Assembly: GCA_049609065.1 (NCBI GenBank)
Contig: JBMYYE010000079.1
Location: forward strand, 1-11,436
Direction: 5' to 3'
Length of the DNA: 11,436 nucleotides
Source of the DNA: JBMYYE01 sp049609065
GTDB lineage: Bacteria; Pseudomonadota; Alphaproteobacteria; Rhodobacterales; Rhodobacteraceae
Shown here: positions 1-6,786 of the stretch, piece by piece
How the letters are laid out: the number at the start of each line of letters is the position of its first letter
How positions within the stretch are numbered: the stretch's first letter is position 1
The notes under the pieces: generated by a model
Told to the model about the DNA's origin: nothing
Databases searched by the model: none
What the model saw: only the letters and a program-made list of their open reading frames with translations
Position numbers and translations under genes: made by a program

Positions 1-828
1 CATGAGCGCCAGCAAAATCCGAAGCTGCTCTGCCTTGAGCTTCATACCAATGCGCGTGCCAATTTGCGCGCCAATAACACCGCCCACCAGCAACAAAACC
101 GCTAGAGCCATATCCACCGTATAGTTGGTCGTTGCGTGCAAAAGCGTGGTAAAGGCGGTCACAAAAATGATCTGAAACAAGGATGTTCCGACCACTACCT
201 TTGTGGGCATGCCCAATAGGTAAATCATGGCGGGCACCATAATGAAGCCACCACCAACGCCCATGATCGCCGCCAAAACACCAACGGCGACCCCAACCAA
301 AAGAGGGGGGATCACAGAGATATAAAGGCCAGATGTCCGGAACTTCATTTTAAACGGAAGATTATGGATCCAGTTGTGTTTGCGGCGCGTTGGTACGCCC
401 GATTTTTTGGCTTGGCGAATGGCTTTGAGGCTCTCAAAGAACATTAATCCGCCAATAATGCCAAGGAAGACAACATAGCAGAGTTTGACCAGCAAATCGA
501 CTTGGCCCATGCTTTTGAGGTAGTTGAAAAGCTGCACGCCAAGGGCAGCACCAATAAGCCCGCCAACCAAAAGCACACCACCCATTTTTAAATCCACCGT
601 GCGCCTTTTGAGATGGGCCAAAACCCCCGAAAAAGAAGACGCAACGATTTGATTTGCTTCTGTCGCCACCGCAACCGCAGGGGGAATACCGATGAAAAAC
701 AACAATGGTGTCATCAAAAAACCGCCACCCACGCCAAACATGCCAGATAATATGCCAACGATCCCGCCCAACCCTAATAGAAGGAAAGCGTTCACGGAGA
801 CTTCAGCAATGGGTAAATAAATATTCAT
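1..828 (-). CDS. TauE/SafE (TSUP) family membrane exporter, 3' end cut by window edge
   Basis: This is an intact reading frame of 276 codons that runs off the left edge with no stop, so the C-terminus is missing (family members are usually about 250-310 residues). It begins MNIYLPIAEVSVNAFLLLG and is strongly hydrophobic with several membrane segments. The internal duplication typical of TauE/SafE is visible: SGMFGVGGGFLMTP near residues 28-41 and a second copy, AAIMGVGGGFIMVP, near 185-200. A basic cytoplasmic-type loop (RQAKKSGVPTRRKHN) lies between the halves. The family exports sulfite, sulfoacetate or other small anions across the inner membrane; the substrate here cannot be told from sequence. 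The start was chosen because the hydrophobic N-terminus follows at once; the Shine-Dalgarno is weak (AAAAAGAA). The 75-bp gap to the upstream permease has a TATAAA-like hexamer but no good -35 and no terminator, so read-through from the ABC operon is possible. Confidence 0.9.
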   Translation of the reverse strand, partial: MNIYLPIAEVSVNAFLLLGLGGIVGILSGMFGVGGGFLMTPLLFFIGIPPAVAVATEANQIVASSFSGVLAHLKRRTVDLKMGGVLLVGGLIGAALGVQLFNYLKSMGQVDLLVKLCYVVFLGIIGGLMFFESLKAIRQAKKSGVPTRRKHNWIHNLPFKMKFRTSGLYISVIPPLLVGVAVGVLAAIMGVGGGFIMVPAMIYLLGMPTKVVVGTSLFQIIFVTAFTTLLHATTNYTVDMALAVLLLVGGVIGAQIGTRIGMKLKAEQLRILLALM

Positions 829-903
829 AAAGCGATTCTTTTTAACGTTCTCGCAGATTTATAGGCAAATGGGTTAAATTCATAGTCCGCGCAGGTGTTT
901 TTA

Positions 904-1869
904 CTAGCGCTCCTTCACATAGGCTTCGCCACCTGCACGCGGTGGGATTGCTTTGCCGATAAAGCCGGCGAGGATCACAACGGTCAAGATATAGGGGAGC
1001 GCTTGCATGAATTGCACAGGCAATGTGAATGCCCCAATATCGATACTTTGATATCTGTTTGTAAAGGCTTCCAAAAAGCCAAATAGCAAACAAGCCCACA
1101 TGGCAGACCACGGTTTCCATTTCGCAAAGATAAGCGCCGCAAGTGCGATGAAACCACGTCCTGCGGTCATGTCTTTGACAAAACCCGCAGCCAAACCGGT
1201 GGCGAGGTAGGCCCCCGCAATGCCGCAAAGCACCCCACAGATGATCACAGCCGCATAGCGCAACCGCACCACGGAAATCCCCGCCGTGTCCACTGCGCCT
1301 GGATTTTCACCCACGGCCCGTAGCCGCAGCCCAAAGCGCGTGCGATAGAGCGTAAACCACGAAACAGGCACAGCAATGACCGCAACATAAACAAGAAATG
1401 TATGCCCTGAAATAAGCTCAGAATAGAGCGGGCCCAAAACGGGGATATTTTCCATAGCCCCCGCTAGCGGCCATTCAAGGGACGAAAAGCGCCCTTCGGT
1501 GAGGCTCGGCGTGCGGCCGCCAAGGCCAAACCAGCTTTGACCGATGATGACAGTCAGACCCGCGGCTAAGAAATTGATCGCCACCCCTGAGATGAGCTGA
1601 TCACCCCGAAACGTGATCGAGGCCACGCCATGTAAAAGTGCCAAGAGAACCGAGCCGCCAATCCCCGCCCCAAGGCCGAGCCAAACATTCCCCGTATGGG
1701 CCGCAACAGCCGCCGATAGAAAGGCGGCTGCCAACATTTTGCCTTCTAATCCGATGTCAAAGACCCCTGAGCGTTCGGAGAAAAGGCCAGCAAGGCACGC
1801 CAAGAGAAGAGGTGTGGCAAGACGTATGGCACTGTCTGAAATTTGAATGAGCGTTAGGAAACTGTCCAT
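904..1869 (-). CDS. BMP-type ABC transporter, second permease subunit (NupQ/YufQ-like)
   Basis: This is a 321-residue inner-membrane permease of the BPD_transp_2 family (the RbsC/BMP transporter class). It forms the translocation pore together with the preceding permease. The conserved FDIGLEGKM motif sits at about residues 37-45, matching the F-N-I-G-x-E-G signature of nucleoside/sugar permeases, and multiple hydrophobic helices follow. I chose the ATG at 1869 (MDSFLTLIQ), not the in-frame ATG 27 bases upstream, because GGAGG (1876-1880) sits at the right distance and the longer form would overlap the upstream gene. Only one base separates this start from the stop of the first permease, which indicates translational coupling. 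It is the last gene of the operon. Comparable Firmicute systems (NupNOPQ, YufNOPQ) import nucleosides. A role in purine nucleoside uptake is inferred from the family, not shown. Confidence 0.9.
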   Translation of the reverse strand: MDSFLTLIQISDSAIRLATPLLLACLAGLFSERSGVFDIGLEGKMLAAAFLSAAVAAHTGNVWLGLGAGIGGSVLLALLHGVASITFRGDQLISGVAINFLAAGLTVIIGQSWFGLGGRTPSLTEGRFSSLEWPLAGAMENIPVLGPLYSELISGHTFLVYVAVIAVPVSWFTLYRTRFGLRLRAVGENPGAVDTAGISVVRLRYAAVIICGVLCGIAGAYLATGLAAGFVKDMTAGRGFIALAALIFAKWKPWSAMWACLLFGFLEAFTNRYQSIDIGAFTLPVQFMQALPYILTVVILAGFIGKAIPPRAGGEAYVKER

Positions 1870-1870
1870 T

Positions 1871-2962
1871 TTACGCCTCCTTCCCAAAACGTGCAAAAAG
1901 ATTGGCGACAGGCTGACGGATCATATTATCAAGGGCACCAGTGAATAAAATCACCAAGCCTTGGATCACGATGACCAATTCGCGGGGGATTTGCATCCAC
2001 AAGGATAACTCAGATCCGCCTTGGTATAAAAAGCCAAAAAGAAGGGCTGCGATAATCACCCCTACAGGATGCGATCGCCCCATAAGCGCCACGGCAATGC
2101 CAATAAAACCAGCGCCTTCAACGGAGTTGAGGATCAGGCGTTCGGCCTCGCCCATGGTGACGTTGAGCGCCATCATCCCCGCAAGTCCCCCTGAGATAAC
2201 AAGAGACACGATGATGATTTTGGTAGGCGAAATTCCCGCATAAACCGCGGCCCCTTCGGAGTTGCCATAGGCGCGGATTGCATACCCAAGGCGGGTGCGC
2301 CAAATCAACATCCATACCAAAAAGGCACAAATCAGCGCGACGACAAAGCTAATATTTGCAGGTGCGTGTTTGGAAAAACTGATCCCAAGCGGCGATAGCA
2401 TGTCATGGAAGGTTGGCAAATGCGCCCCCTCAGGAAAGCCACTGGTTTCGGAGGCCATTGACCCTTTTTTCTTTAAGACACCGTTTAAAAGGTAGCCAAT
2501 AAGTGCGGCCGAGATGAAGTTGAACATGATCGTTGTGATAACGATATGGCTGCCACGTTTGGCCTGAAGATAGGCGGGGATAAACGCCCACGCGGCCCCG
2601 AAAACGGCCGCCCCAACTGCCGCAGCTGGCAACGCCAATGCCCAATGCGGCCAATCGAAAGCAAGACAGACCAAAGCCGCACCAAGCCCGCCAAGGGCCG
2701 CTTGGCCTTCGCCACCAATGTTGAATTGTCGCGCATGAAACGCCACGGCCACGGCAAGCCCGGTGAAGATGAAATTGGTGGTGTAATAAAGCGTATAGCC
2801 CCAGCCATTTGTCGATCCAAAAGAGCCTTTGATCATCAAAGAGATGGCATCAAACGGGTCTTTGCCAATGGCATAAATGACGAGGCCCGAAATGAGAAAG
2901 GCCAACAAGAGATTGATCAGCGGGATCAAAAGAATATCCGCCCATTTTGGCATTTTTTGCAT
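1871..2962 (-). CDS. BMP-type ABC transporter, first permease subunit (NupP/YufP-like)
   Basis: This 363-residue integral membrane protein of the BPD_transp_2 family is the partner of the permease encoded just downstream. A strong first membrane segment (residues about 10-33) is followed by a periplasmic-type stretch with KGSFGSTNGWG, further helices, and the family motif FNIGGEGQAALGG at residues 80-92. The length fits the longer of the two permeases in NupPQ-type systems. Its ATG overlaps the TAA of the ATPase by one base (TAATG), a classic coupled arrangement, so this start is favoured over the methionine at residue 4. It acts in the inner membrane as half of the channel. The substrate is probably a nucleoside, but BMP-class importers for other ligands exist, for example the riboflavin importer RfuABCD of spirochetes. 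Confidence 0.9.
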   Translation of the reverse strand: MQKMPKWADILLIPLINLLLAFLISGLVIYAIGKDPFDAISLMIKGSFGSTNGWGYTLYYTTNFIFTGLAVAVAFHARQFNIGGEGQAALGGLGAALVCLAFDWPHWALALPAAAVGAAVFGAAWAFIPAYLQAKRGSHIVITTIMFNFISAALIGYLLNGVLKKKGSMASETSGFPEGAHLPTFHDMLSPLGISFSKHAPANISFVVALICAFLVWMLIWRTRLGYAIRAYGNSEGAAVYAGISPTKIIIVSLVISGGLAGMMALNVTMGEAERLILNSVEGAGFIGIAVALMGRSHPVGVIIAALLFGFLYQGGSELSLWMQIPRELVIVIQGLVILFTGALDNMIRQPVANLFARFGKEA

Positions 2963-4527
2963 TAGCCATCCTCCCCGTTCATACCTGCCATCAACAGACC
3001 GAGCTCTTTCTCATCTGTTTGTTCTGGGTTGCGTTCGCCCATAATCTGACCATCAAACATCACTAGAATCCGGTCAGATAGGCCCAAAATTTCATCAAGT
3101 TCAACAGAGACCAGCAAAATGGCTTTGCCTTTGTCACGTAGGGCGATGATTTCTTTGTGGATGAATTCAATGGCGCCGATATCGACGCCGCGGGTGGGTT
3201 GGCCAACCAGCAAGAGATCGGGGTTGCGTTCAATTTCACGCGCGAGAACGATTTTTTGCTGATTCCCACCAGAAAAGTTTTTCGCCTTAAGTTCTGGATG
3301 CGGTGGACGCACATCAAAGCGTTCCATCTTGCCTTGGGTGTCGGCCCGCAAGGCGTGGTTATCCATCAAAAGCGCGTTTTTTTGGTAGCTTGGATCATGG
3401 TGATATCCGAGAGCAACATTTTCCCATGCATGAAAATCAAGCACGAGGCCTTGGCGATGGCGATCTTCGGGAACATGGGCGATGGAGCGGGCGCGCCGCG
3501 ATTGTCCATCTGAATATTGCCCTGTTAAATCAATGGGTTCTCCGTCGACTGTGATCGTGCCTTTGGCCGTTTGCAATCCGCCAAGCACGTTCAAAAGTTC
3601 GGATTGCCCATTGCCTGAAACACCGGCAATCCCGACGATTTCACCAGCTTTGATGTCAAAGGAAATACCTTTGACGCGTTCAACACCAGTGTCATCGGTG
3701 ACGGAAAGATTTTGAACCGACAGTACCGTTTCACCAGGTTCCGCAGGGGTTTTATCGACCTCCAGAAGGACTTTTCGCCCAACCATAAGTTCGGCCAAAT
3801 GTTCAGGGGATGTTTCATGGGTTTTGACGGTATCGGTCATTTCCCCACGGCGCATCACGGAAACGGTATCGGTGATATCCATAATCTCACGGAGCTTATG
3901 GGTGATCAAAATGATGGTTTTGCCTTCATCACGCAAGCCGCGCAGAATACGAAATAAATGGTCGGCTTCAGCAGGGGTTAGAACGCCTGTTGGCTCATCC
4001 AGAATTAAGATATCCGCCTTACGGTACAAGGCTTTGAGTATCTCGACGCGCTGCTGGTGCCCAACTGAGAGGTCTTCTATCAAGGCGTCGGGGTCGACGT
4101 TGAGCTCATACTCATCTGAGAGGGATTTGAGGAGCTTGCGCGCCTTCGAAATGGAAGGTTTTAAAAATGGACCATCCTCAGCCCCAAGGATCACGTTTTC
4201 CAAAACGGTAAAGTTTTCAACCAGTTTAAAGTGCTGATGCACCATGCCAATGCCCGCATCAATGGCGGCTTGGCTATTGGGAATGACTGTTTTGTTGCCG
4301 CCGACATAAATCTCACCGGCGTCTGCTTTGTAAAATCCGTAGAGGATTGACATCAATGTAGATTTGCCGGCGCCGTTTTCGCCAACAATGCCATGCACGG
4401 AGCCACGCGCAACAGAAATGGAAATATCTTTGTTCGCCTGCACCGGGCCAAAGGCCTTAGAAATGCCACGTAATTCGATAGCGGGGGCGGCGTTTGCGGG
4501 CCGCCCCTTTGGGTGTTTATTTGCCAT
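2962..4527 (-). CDS. BMP-type ABC transporter, double-domain ATP-binding protein (NupO/YufO-like)
   Basis: This 521-residue cytoplasmic ATPase has two fused nucleotide-binding domains, as in RbsA/MglA and NupO. Domain 1 has Walker A GENGAGKST (49-57), a Q-loop glutamine near 98, signature LSVGHQQ (153-159), Walker B ILILDEPT (173-180) and switch histidine H210. Domain 2 is degenerate in the usual way for this class: GVSGNGQSE (302-310) replaces Walker A, while FSGGNQQ (418-424) is intact. The Walker B region reads LLLVGQPTRGVD, with Gly-Gln where Asp-Glu would stand, so only one composite site is likely to hydrolyse ATP efficiently. It powers import through the two permeases. It starts 7 bp after the stop of the binding protein. 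No strong Shine-Dalgarno is seen, and the initiation region overlaps a small inverted repeat, so translation may be coupled to the upstream gene. Confidence 0.93.
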   Translation of the reverse strand: MANKHPKGRPANAAPAIELRGISKAFGPVQANKDISISVARGSVHGIVGENGAGKSTLMSILYGFYKADAGEIYVGGNKTVIPNSQAAIDAGIGMVHQHFKLVENFTVLENVILGAEDGPFLKPSISKARKLLKSLSDEYELNVDPDALIEDLSVGHQQRVEILKALYRKADILILDEPTGVLTPAEADHLFRILRGLRDEGKTIILITHKLREIMDITDTVSVMRRGEMTDTVKTHETSPEHLAELMVGRKVLLEVDKTPAEPGETVLSVQNLSVTDDTGVERVKGISFDIKAGEIVGIAGVSGNGQSELLNVLGGLQTAKGTITVDGEPIDLTGQYSDGQSRRARSIAHVPEDRHRQGLVLDFHAWENVALGYHHDPSYQKNALLMDNHALRADTQGKMERFDVRPPHPELKAKNFSGGNQQKIVLAREIERNPDLLLVGQPTRGVDIGAIEFIHKEIIALRDKGKAILLVSVELDEILGLSDRILVMFDGQIMGERNPEQTDEKELGLLMAGMNGEDG

Positions 4528-4528
4528 G

Positions 4529-4544
4529 AGTGAGTTAGCTCACT
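4529..4544 (-). other. Small inverted repeat at the BMP stop / ATPase start junction
   Basis: On the minus strand the sequence reads AGTGAG, then CTAA, then CTCACT: perfect 6-bp arms with a 4-base loop that contains the TAA stop of the binding-protein gene. It ends two bases before the ATPase ATG and covers the place where a Shine-Dalgarno would be expected. In RNA it could fold and lower ATPase translation relative to the binding protein, or protect the upstream message. There is no U-tract, so it is not a terminator. The arms are short and chance is possible. Confidence 0.4.
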
Positions 4545-5530
4545 GGGCAGGATTCGTCGGACATGTAGTCATGCACTTTGATGGCGCCTGAGATGATTTT
4601 TGCTTTGGCATCTTCTACCGCAGCTTTCATTTCATCACTGACAAGGGCTGCGTTATGTTCATCCATGGCGTACCCAACGCCGTCTTTTTCAAGACCAAGA
4701 ACCGACTTTGTACCAGAGGCTGCATCAGTACCTGCTTTAAACGCGTCATAAACGGCAACGTCGACGCGTTTGACCATGGAGGTCAAAACAGAACCCGGTT
4801 GTAGGTGGTTTTGGTTGCTGTCCACACCGATGGAGAGAACGCCTTCGTCTTTTGCAGTTTGCAAAACGCCAAGGCCAGTGCCGCCAGCGGCTGCAAACAC
4901 AACGTCAGAGCCTTCAGCGATTTGTGCTTTGGTTAACTCGCCGCCTTTTACGGGGTCATTCCATGCCGCAGGCGTCGTGCCTGTCATGTTTTGAATGACG
5001 GTGGCGTCTGGGTTTGCAGCTTTTACGCCTTGCACATAGCCACAGGCAAATTTCCGAATGAGAGGAATATCCATGCCACCAACGAAGCTCACCGTGCCGG
5101 ATTTTGACGCCATTGCCGCCATCATCCCTACAAGATAGGAGCCTTCTTGCTCACTAAAGGTGACTTGGCTGATGTTTGGTTGGTCAAGCCAATCTACATC
5201 AATGATGGTGAATTTTGTGTCTGGGAAATCAGGGGCCACAGTGTCGAGCGCAGAAGCAAAGCCAAAGCCCGTCATCACAATCGGGTTTGCGCCCACTTCA
5301 GCAAACCGACGGAGCGCTTGTTCACGTTGCGCCTCAGATTGCATTTCAACTTCGAGGTAATTTCCGCCTGTTTCGGCTTTCCATTTTTCAGCACCCGCAT
5401 AGGCAGCTTCGTTAAAGGATTTGTCAAATTTGCCGCCAAGATCAAAAATAATCGCAGGGTCCGCCATCGCAGCGCCCGCCGTCAAAGCAACAGACGCGGC
5501 AGCGCCCAACATTTTGTGCATAAGTGTCAT
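4535..5530 (-). CDS. BMP family ABC transporter substrate-binding protein (PnrA/BmpA-like)
   Basis: This is a 331-residue periplasmic binding protein that delivers ligand to the downstream-encoded ATPase and permeases. Residues 1-23 form a Sec signal peptide (MTLMHKMLGAAASVALTAGAAMA) with cleavage expected before DPAI; no lipobox cysteine is present, so it should be soluble. Family motifs: IFDLGGKFDKSFNEAAYAG (28-46), containing the D-x-x-F-N and Tyr that contact ligand in BMP proteins; TFSEQEGSYLVG (124-135); and GVDSNQ (235-240). Cysteines at 163 and near the C-terminus (328) could form a disulfide. The frame is open for 24 more codons upstream, but the ATG at 5530 is preferred because it gives a clean signal peptide and has GGGAG just upstream (5537-5541). 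The known TmpC/PnrA relative binds purine nucleosides, the best guess here. It is the first gene of the four-gene operon. Confidence 0.92.
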   Translation of the reverse strand: MTLMHKMLGAAASVALTAGAAMADPAIIFDLGGKFDKSFNEAAYAGAEKWKAETGGNYLEVEMQSEAQREQALRRFAEVGANPIVMTGFGFASALDTVAPDFPDTKFTIIDVDWLDQPNISQVTFSEQEGSYLVGMMAAMASKSGTVSFVGGMDIPLIRKFACGYVQGVKAANPDATVIQNMTGTTPAAWNDPVKGGELTKAQIAEGSDVVFAAAGGTGLGVLQTAKDEGVLSIGVDSNQNHLQPGSVLTSMVKRVDVAVYDAFKAGTDAASGTKSVLGLEKDGVGYAMDEHNAALVSDEMKAAVEDAKAKIISGAIKVHDYMSDESCPVS

Positions 5531-5554
5531 AATAAACTCCCAGTTTTTGTTTTT

Positions 5555-5619
5555 GGAAAGCATGATCTTTCCCGTTGCGAGCAGACGCAACGCCATGGGC
5601 AATTAAGGCCCGTATTGCC
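5555..5619 (-). promoter_or_regulatory. Structured leader of the BMP operon: three consecutive inverted repeats
   Basis: Three inverted repeats lie almost end to end upstream of the binding-protein gene. In plus-strand terms they are: GGAAAG-CATGAT-CTTTCC at 5555-5572; CGTTGCG-AGCAGA-CGCAACG at 5573-5592, directly abutting; and GGCAAT, a 10-base spacer, ATTGCC at 5598-5619. All arms are perfect (6, 7 and 6 bp). The last hairpin in transcript order ends about 24 bases before the start codon, leaving the GGGAG ribosome site unpaired. The set could be a cis-acting RNA, or the middle repeat could be a protein operator just past the predicted transcription start. It does not show the conserved core of the purine riboswitch that I know. 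Confidence 0.4.
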
Positions 5620-5631
5620 ATCGAAGATCAA
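5602..5631 (-). promoter_or_regulatory. Possible sigma-70-type promoter of the BMP operon
   Basis: On the minus strand, TTGATC (5626-5631) matches four of six -35 consensus bases. It is followed after 18 bp by CTTAAT (5602-5607), which matches four of six -10 bases. Transcription would begin near 5595, just before the middle inverted repeat (5573-5592), so a repressor bound there would overlap the start site. The match is modest, and alphaproteobacterial promoters are poorly predicted by eye. Confidence 0.25.
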
Positions 5632-5697
5632 GAGAATTTTAGGGTTTTCGGCGCTTTGGCAGGGAAAGCATGTGAAAATGAGCGGCTTGCGTTGTGA

Positions 5698-5712
5698 TTG
5701 ACCTTAGGTCAA
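5698..5712. repeat. Perfect 15-bp palindrome across the rimI stop codon
   Basis: TTGACCT-T-AGGTCAA is a perfect 7-1-7 palindrome. On the minus strand the rimI TAA occupies the centre. It lies about 70 bp upstream of the suggested -35 of the BMP operon, so it could be an operator for that operon, or a short hairpin protecting the 3' end of the rimI message. No U-tract follows, so it is not an intrinsic terminator. About one such palindrome is expected by chance in a window this size. Confidence 0.3.
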
Positions 5713-6120
5713 ATCCTTTTGCATCATGCGGGCATCAACACGTGTGCCATTTGGGGCGCGGTAATAGCCCGATCTTAAACCAGATTCGCAGTAGCCTTCG
5801 CTTTCGTAAAGCGAAATCGCGCTTGTATTTTTCACGGAGACCTCAAGAAAGGCGATCGTGGCGCCACGGGTTTTGGCGGTGTCTTCAAACGCTTTGAGCC
5901 AGTGGCGCCCAAGCCCGCGCCCTTGGGCGTTGGGGTGGACTGCAATGCTCAAAAGTTCCGCATCCTCGGCAATGACACGCCCCATTGCAAAGCCTGATGC
6001 ATCACCCACCAAAAAAACCAAGGGGGAGGCGATAAGCGATTGGAATTCGTCAGCCTTCCATGCGCGCGGCGTCGTAAAACAGGCCCCGTGAAGGGCCGCA
6101 AGATCGCGTGGCGTTAGCAT
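5704..6120 (-). CDS. rimI: RimI-like GNAT N-acetyltransferase (ribosomal-protein S18 alanine N-acetyltransferase family)
   Basis: This is a 138-residue cytoplasmic acetyltransferase of the GNAT fold, near the usual RimI length (about 145-160). The acetyl-CoA pyrophosphate loop reads QGRGLG at 66-71 after the beta-strand LLSIAVHP. LEVSVKN (92-98) carries the glutamate (E93) at the position of the RimI catalytic base, and LYESEGY (104-110) supplies the tyrosine (Y105) used as general acid in E. coli RimI. RimI transfers an acetyl group to the N-terminal alanine of ribosomal protein S18; closely related GNATs modify other proteins, so the exact target is inferred. The ATG overlaps the TGA of tsaB by one base (TGATG). 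Neighbourhood with tsaB is very common in bacteria and supports the call. The 173-bp gap downstream belongs to the BMP operon's promoter and leader. Confidence 0.88.
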   Translation of the reverse strand: MLTPRDLAALHGACFTTPRAWKADEFQSLIASPLVFLVGDASGFAMGRVIAEDAELLSIAVHPNAQGRGLGRHWLKAFEDTAKTRGATIAFLEVSVKNTSAISLYESEGYCESGLRSGYYRAPNGTRVDARMMQKDLT

Positions 6121-6746
6121 CAGTCAAAAACCACAGGCGCTGGATCGCGGGGTGGGGCGGCGTCTGCGGGACGCATGTAAAAGGGCTTGGGGCGACTGAT
6201 GCTGCGTGGATCCGCGGCAAACTTTCGTAACGCTGCTTTGGCCAAATTCACAGCCAAGGAGGTGGTCGGTTGTGTGGCGGATGAAATCTGCGTGGTGTCG
6301 TAGCTTAGGAGTAAGCCAGATGCATCAAGGGTTTCGATGTCTTGCATTTGTGGGGGCGATTGGGGGTGGCCTGCGTCGAATGTTTGGCTATAGCAGCTGC
6401 CGCGGCGTGCGGCGATGGCCCCGAGGACGGGGGATGTGGTGGATGCGGCCAGTGCTTCCAACCCTGTCACGCCAATCGCAGGACAGCCAAGCCCAAGCGA
6501 GAGCCCGCGCGCATAGGCCACAGAAATGCGAATGCCCGTGAAGTTCCCAGGGCCCGTGCCCACGGCAATAAGATCAAGATCACTGAGGCCAAGGCCGGCT
6601 GTTTTCAGTGCGTCTTCAACCAAAGGAGGGAGGTTTTCCGCCTGACCTTTTTTCATCGGGTGTTGCACATCCACAAGGCAAACCTCCCCATGAAGCACCG
6701 CAATGGCGCAATGGGGGGCAGAGGTGTCAAAGGCGAGAATTTTCAT
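6120..6746 (-). CDS. tsaB: tRNA threonylcarbamoyladenosine biosynthesis protein TsaB
   Basis: This 208-residue cytoplasmic protein is the TsaB subunit of the TsaBDE complex, which places threonylcarbamoyl on A37 of ANN-decoding tRNAs (t6A). TsaB is an ASKHA-fold scaffold that pairs with TsaD and itself lacks the metal site. Visible marks are the N-terminal MKILAFDTSAPHCAIAVL strand-turn-strand, then GTGPGNFTGIR (63-73) and the following helix ARGLSLGLGCPAIGVTGLEALA. Length is slightly short of the usual 210-235, with a reduced C-terminal part. The ATG at 6746 has AAGGGA upstream. It follows nfu by 26 bp, a gap containing half of a stable stem-loop, and overlaps rimI by one base. The nfu-tsaB-rimI order suggests one transcript. 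Confidence 0.93.
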   Translation of the reverse strand: MKILAFDTSAPHCAIAVLHGEVCLVDVQHPMKKGQAENLPPLVEDALKTAGLGLSDLDLIAVGTGPGNFTGIRISVAYARGLSLGLGCPAIGVTGLEALAASTTSPVLGAIAARRGSCYSQTFDAGHPQSPPQMQDIETLDASGLLLSYDTTQISSATQPTTSLAVNLAKAALRKFAADPRSISRPKPFYMRPADAAPPRDPAPVVFD

Positions 6747-6761
6747 GGGTGCAGGTCCCTT

Positions 6762-6786
6762 CAGTGGGGGTCTTAGACCTCCACTG
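6762..6786 (-). other. Stem-loop with the nfu stop codon as its loop
   Basis: On the minus strand the sequence is CAGTGGAGGTC, TAA, GACCCCCACTG. The 11-base arms pair at ten positions (one A-C mismatch), and the three-base loop is exactly the nfu stop codon. The tsaB Shine-Dalgarno AAGGGA follows at once. There is no U-tract, so termination is unlikely. It may stabilise the nfu message or set the ratio of nfu to tsaB translation. Confidence 0.5.

Noticed and set aside
5531..5602. N-terminal extension of the BMP binding protein to the ATG at 5602
   Set aside because: It would bury the signal peptide behind 24 extra residues and ignore the GGGAG site in front of 5530.
5147..5701. 184-codon plus-strand open frame over the start of the BMP gene and its leader
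   Set aside because: It overlaps the signal peptide and conserved motifs of the binding protein on the other strand, and its translation (many Arg/His/Phe, low complexity) looks non-coding.
5531..5703. Purine riboswitch in the BMP leader
   Set aside because: The family's substrate made this attractive, but the conserved purine-aptamer core and loop sequences are absent; only generic hairpins are seen.
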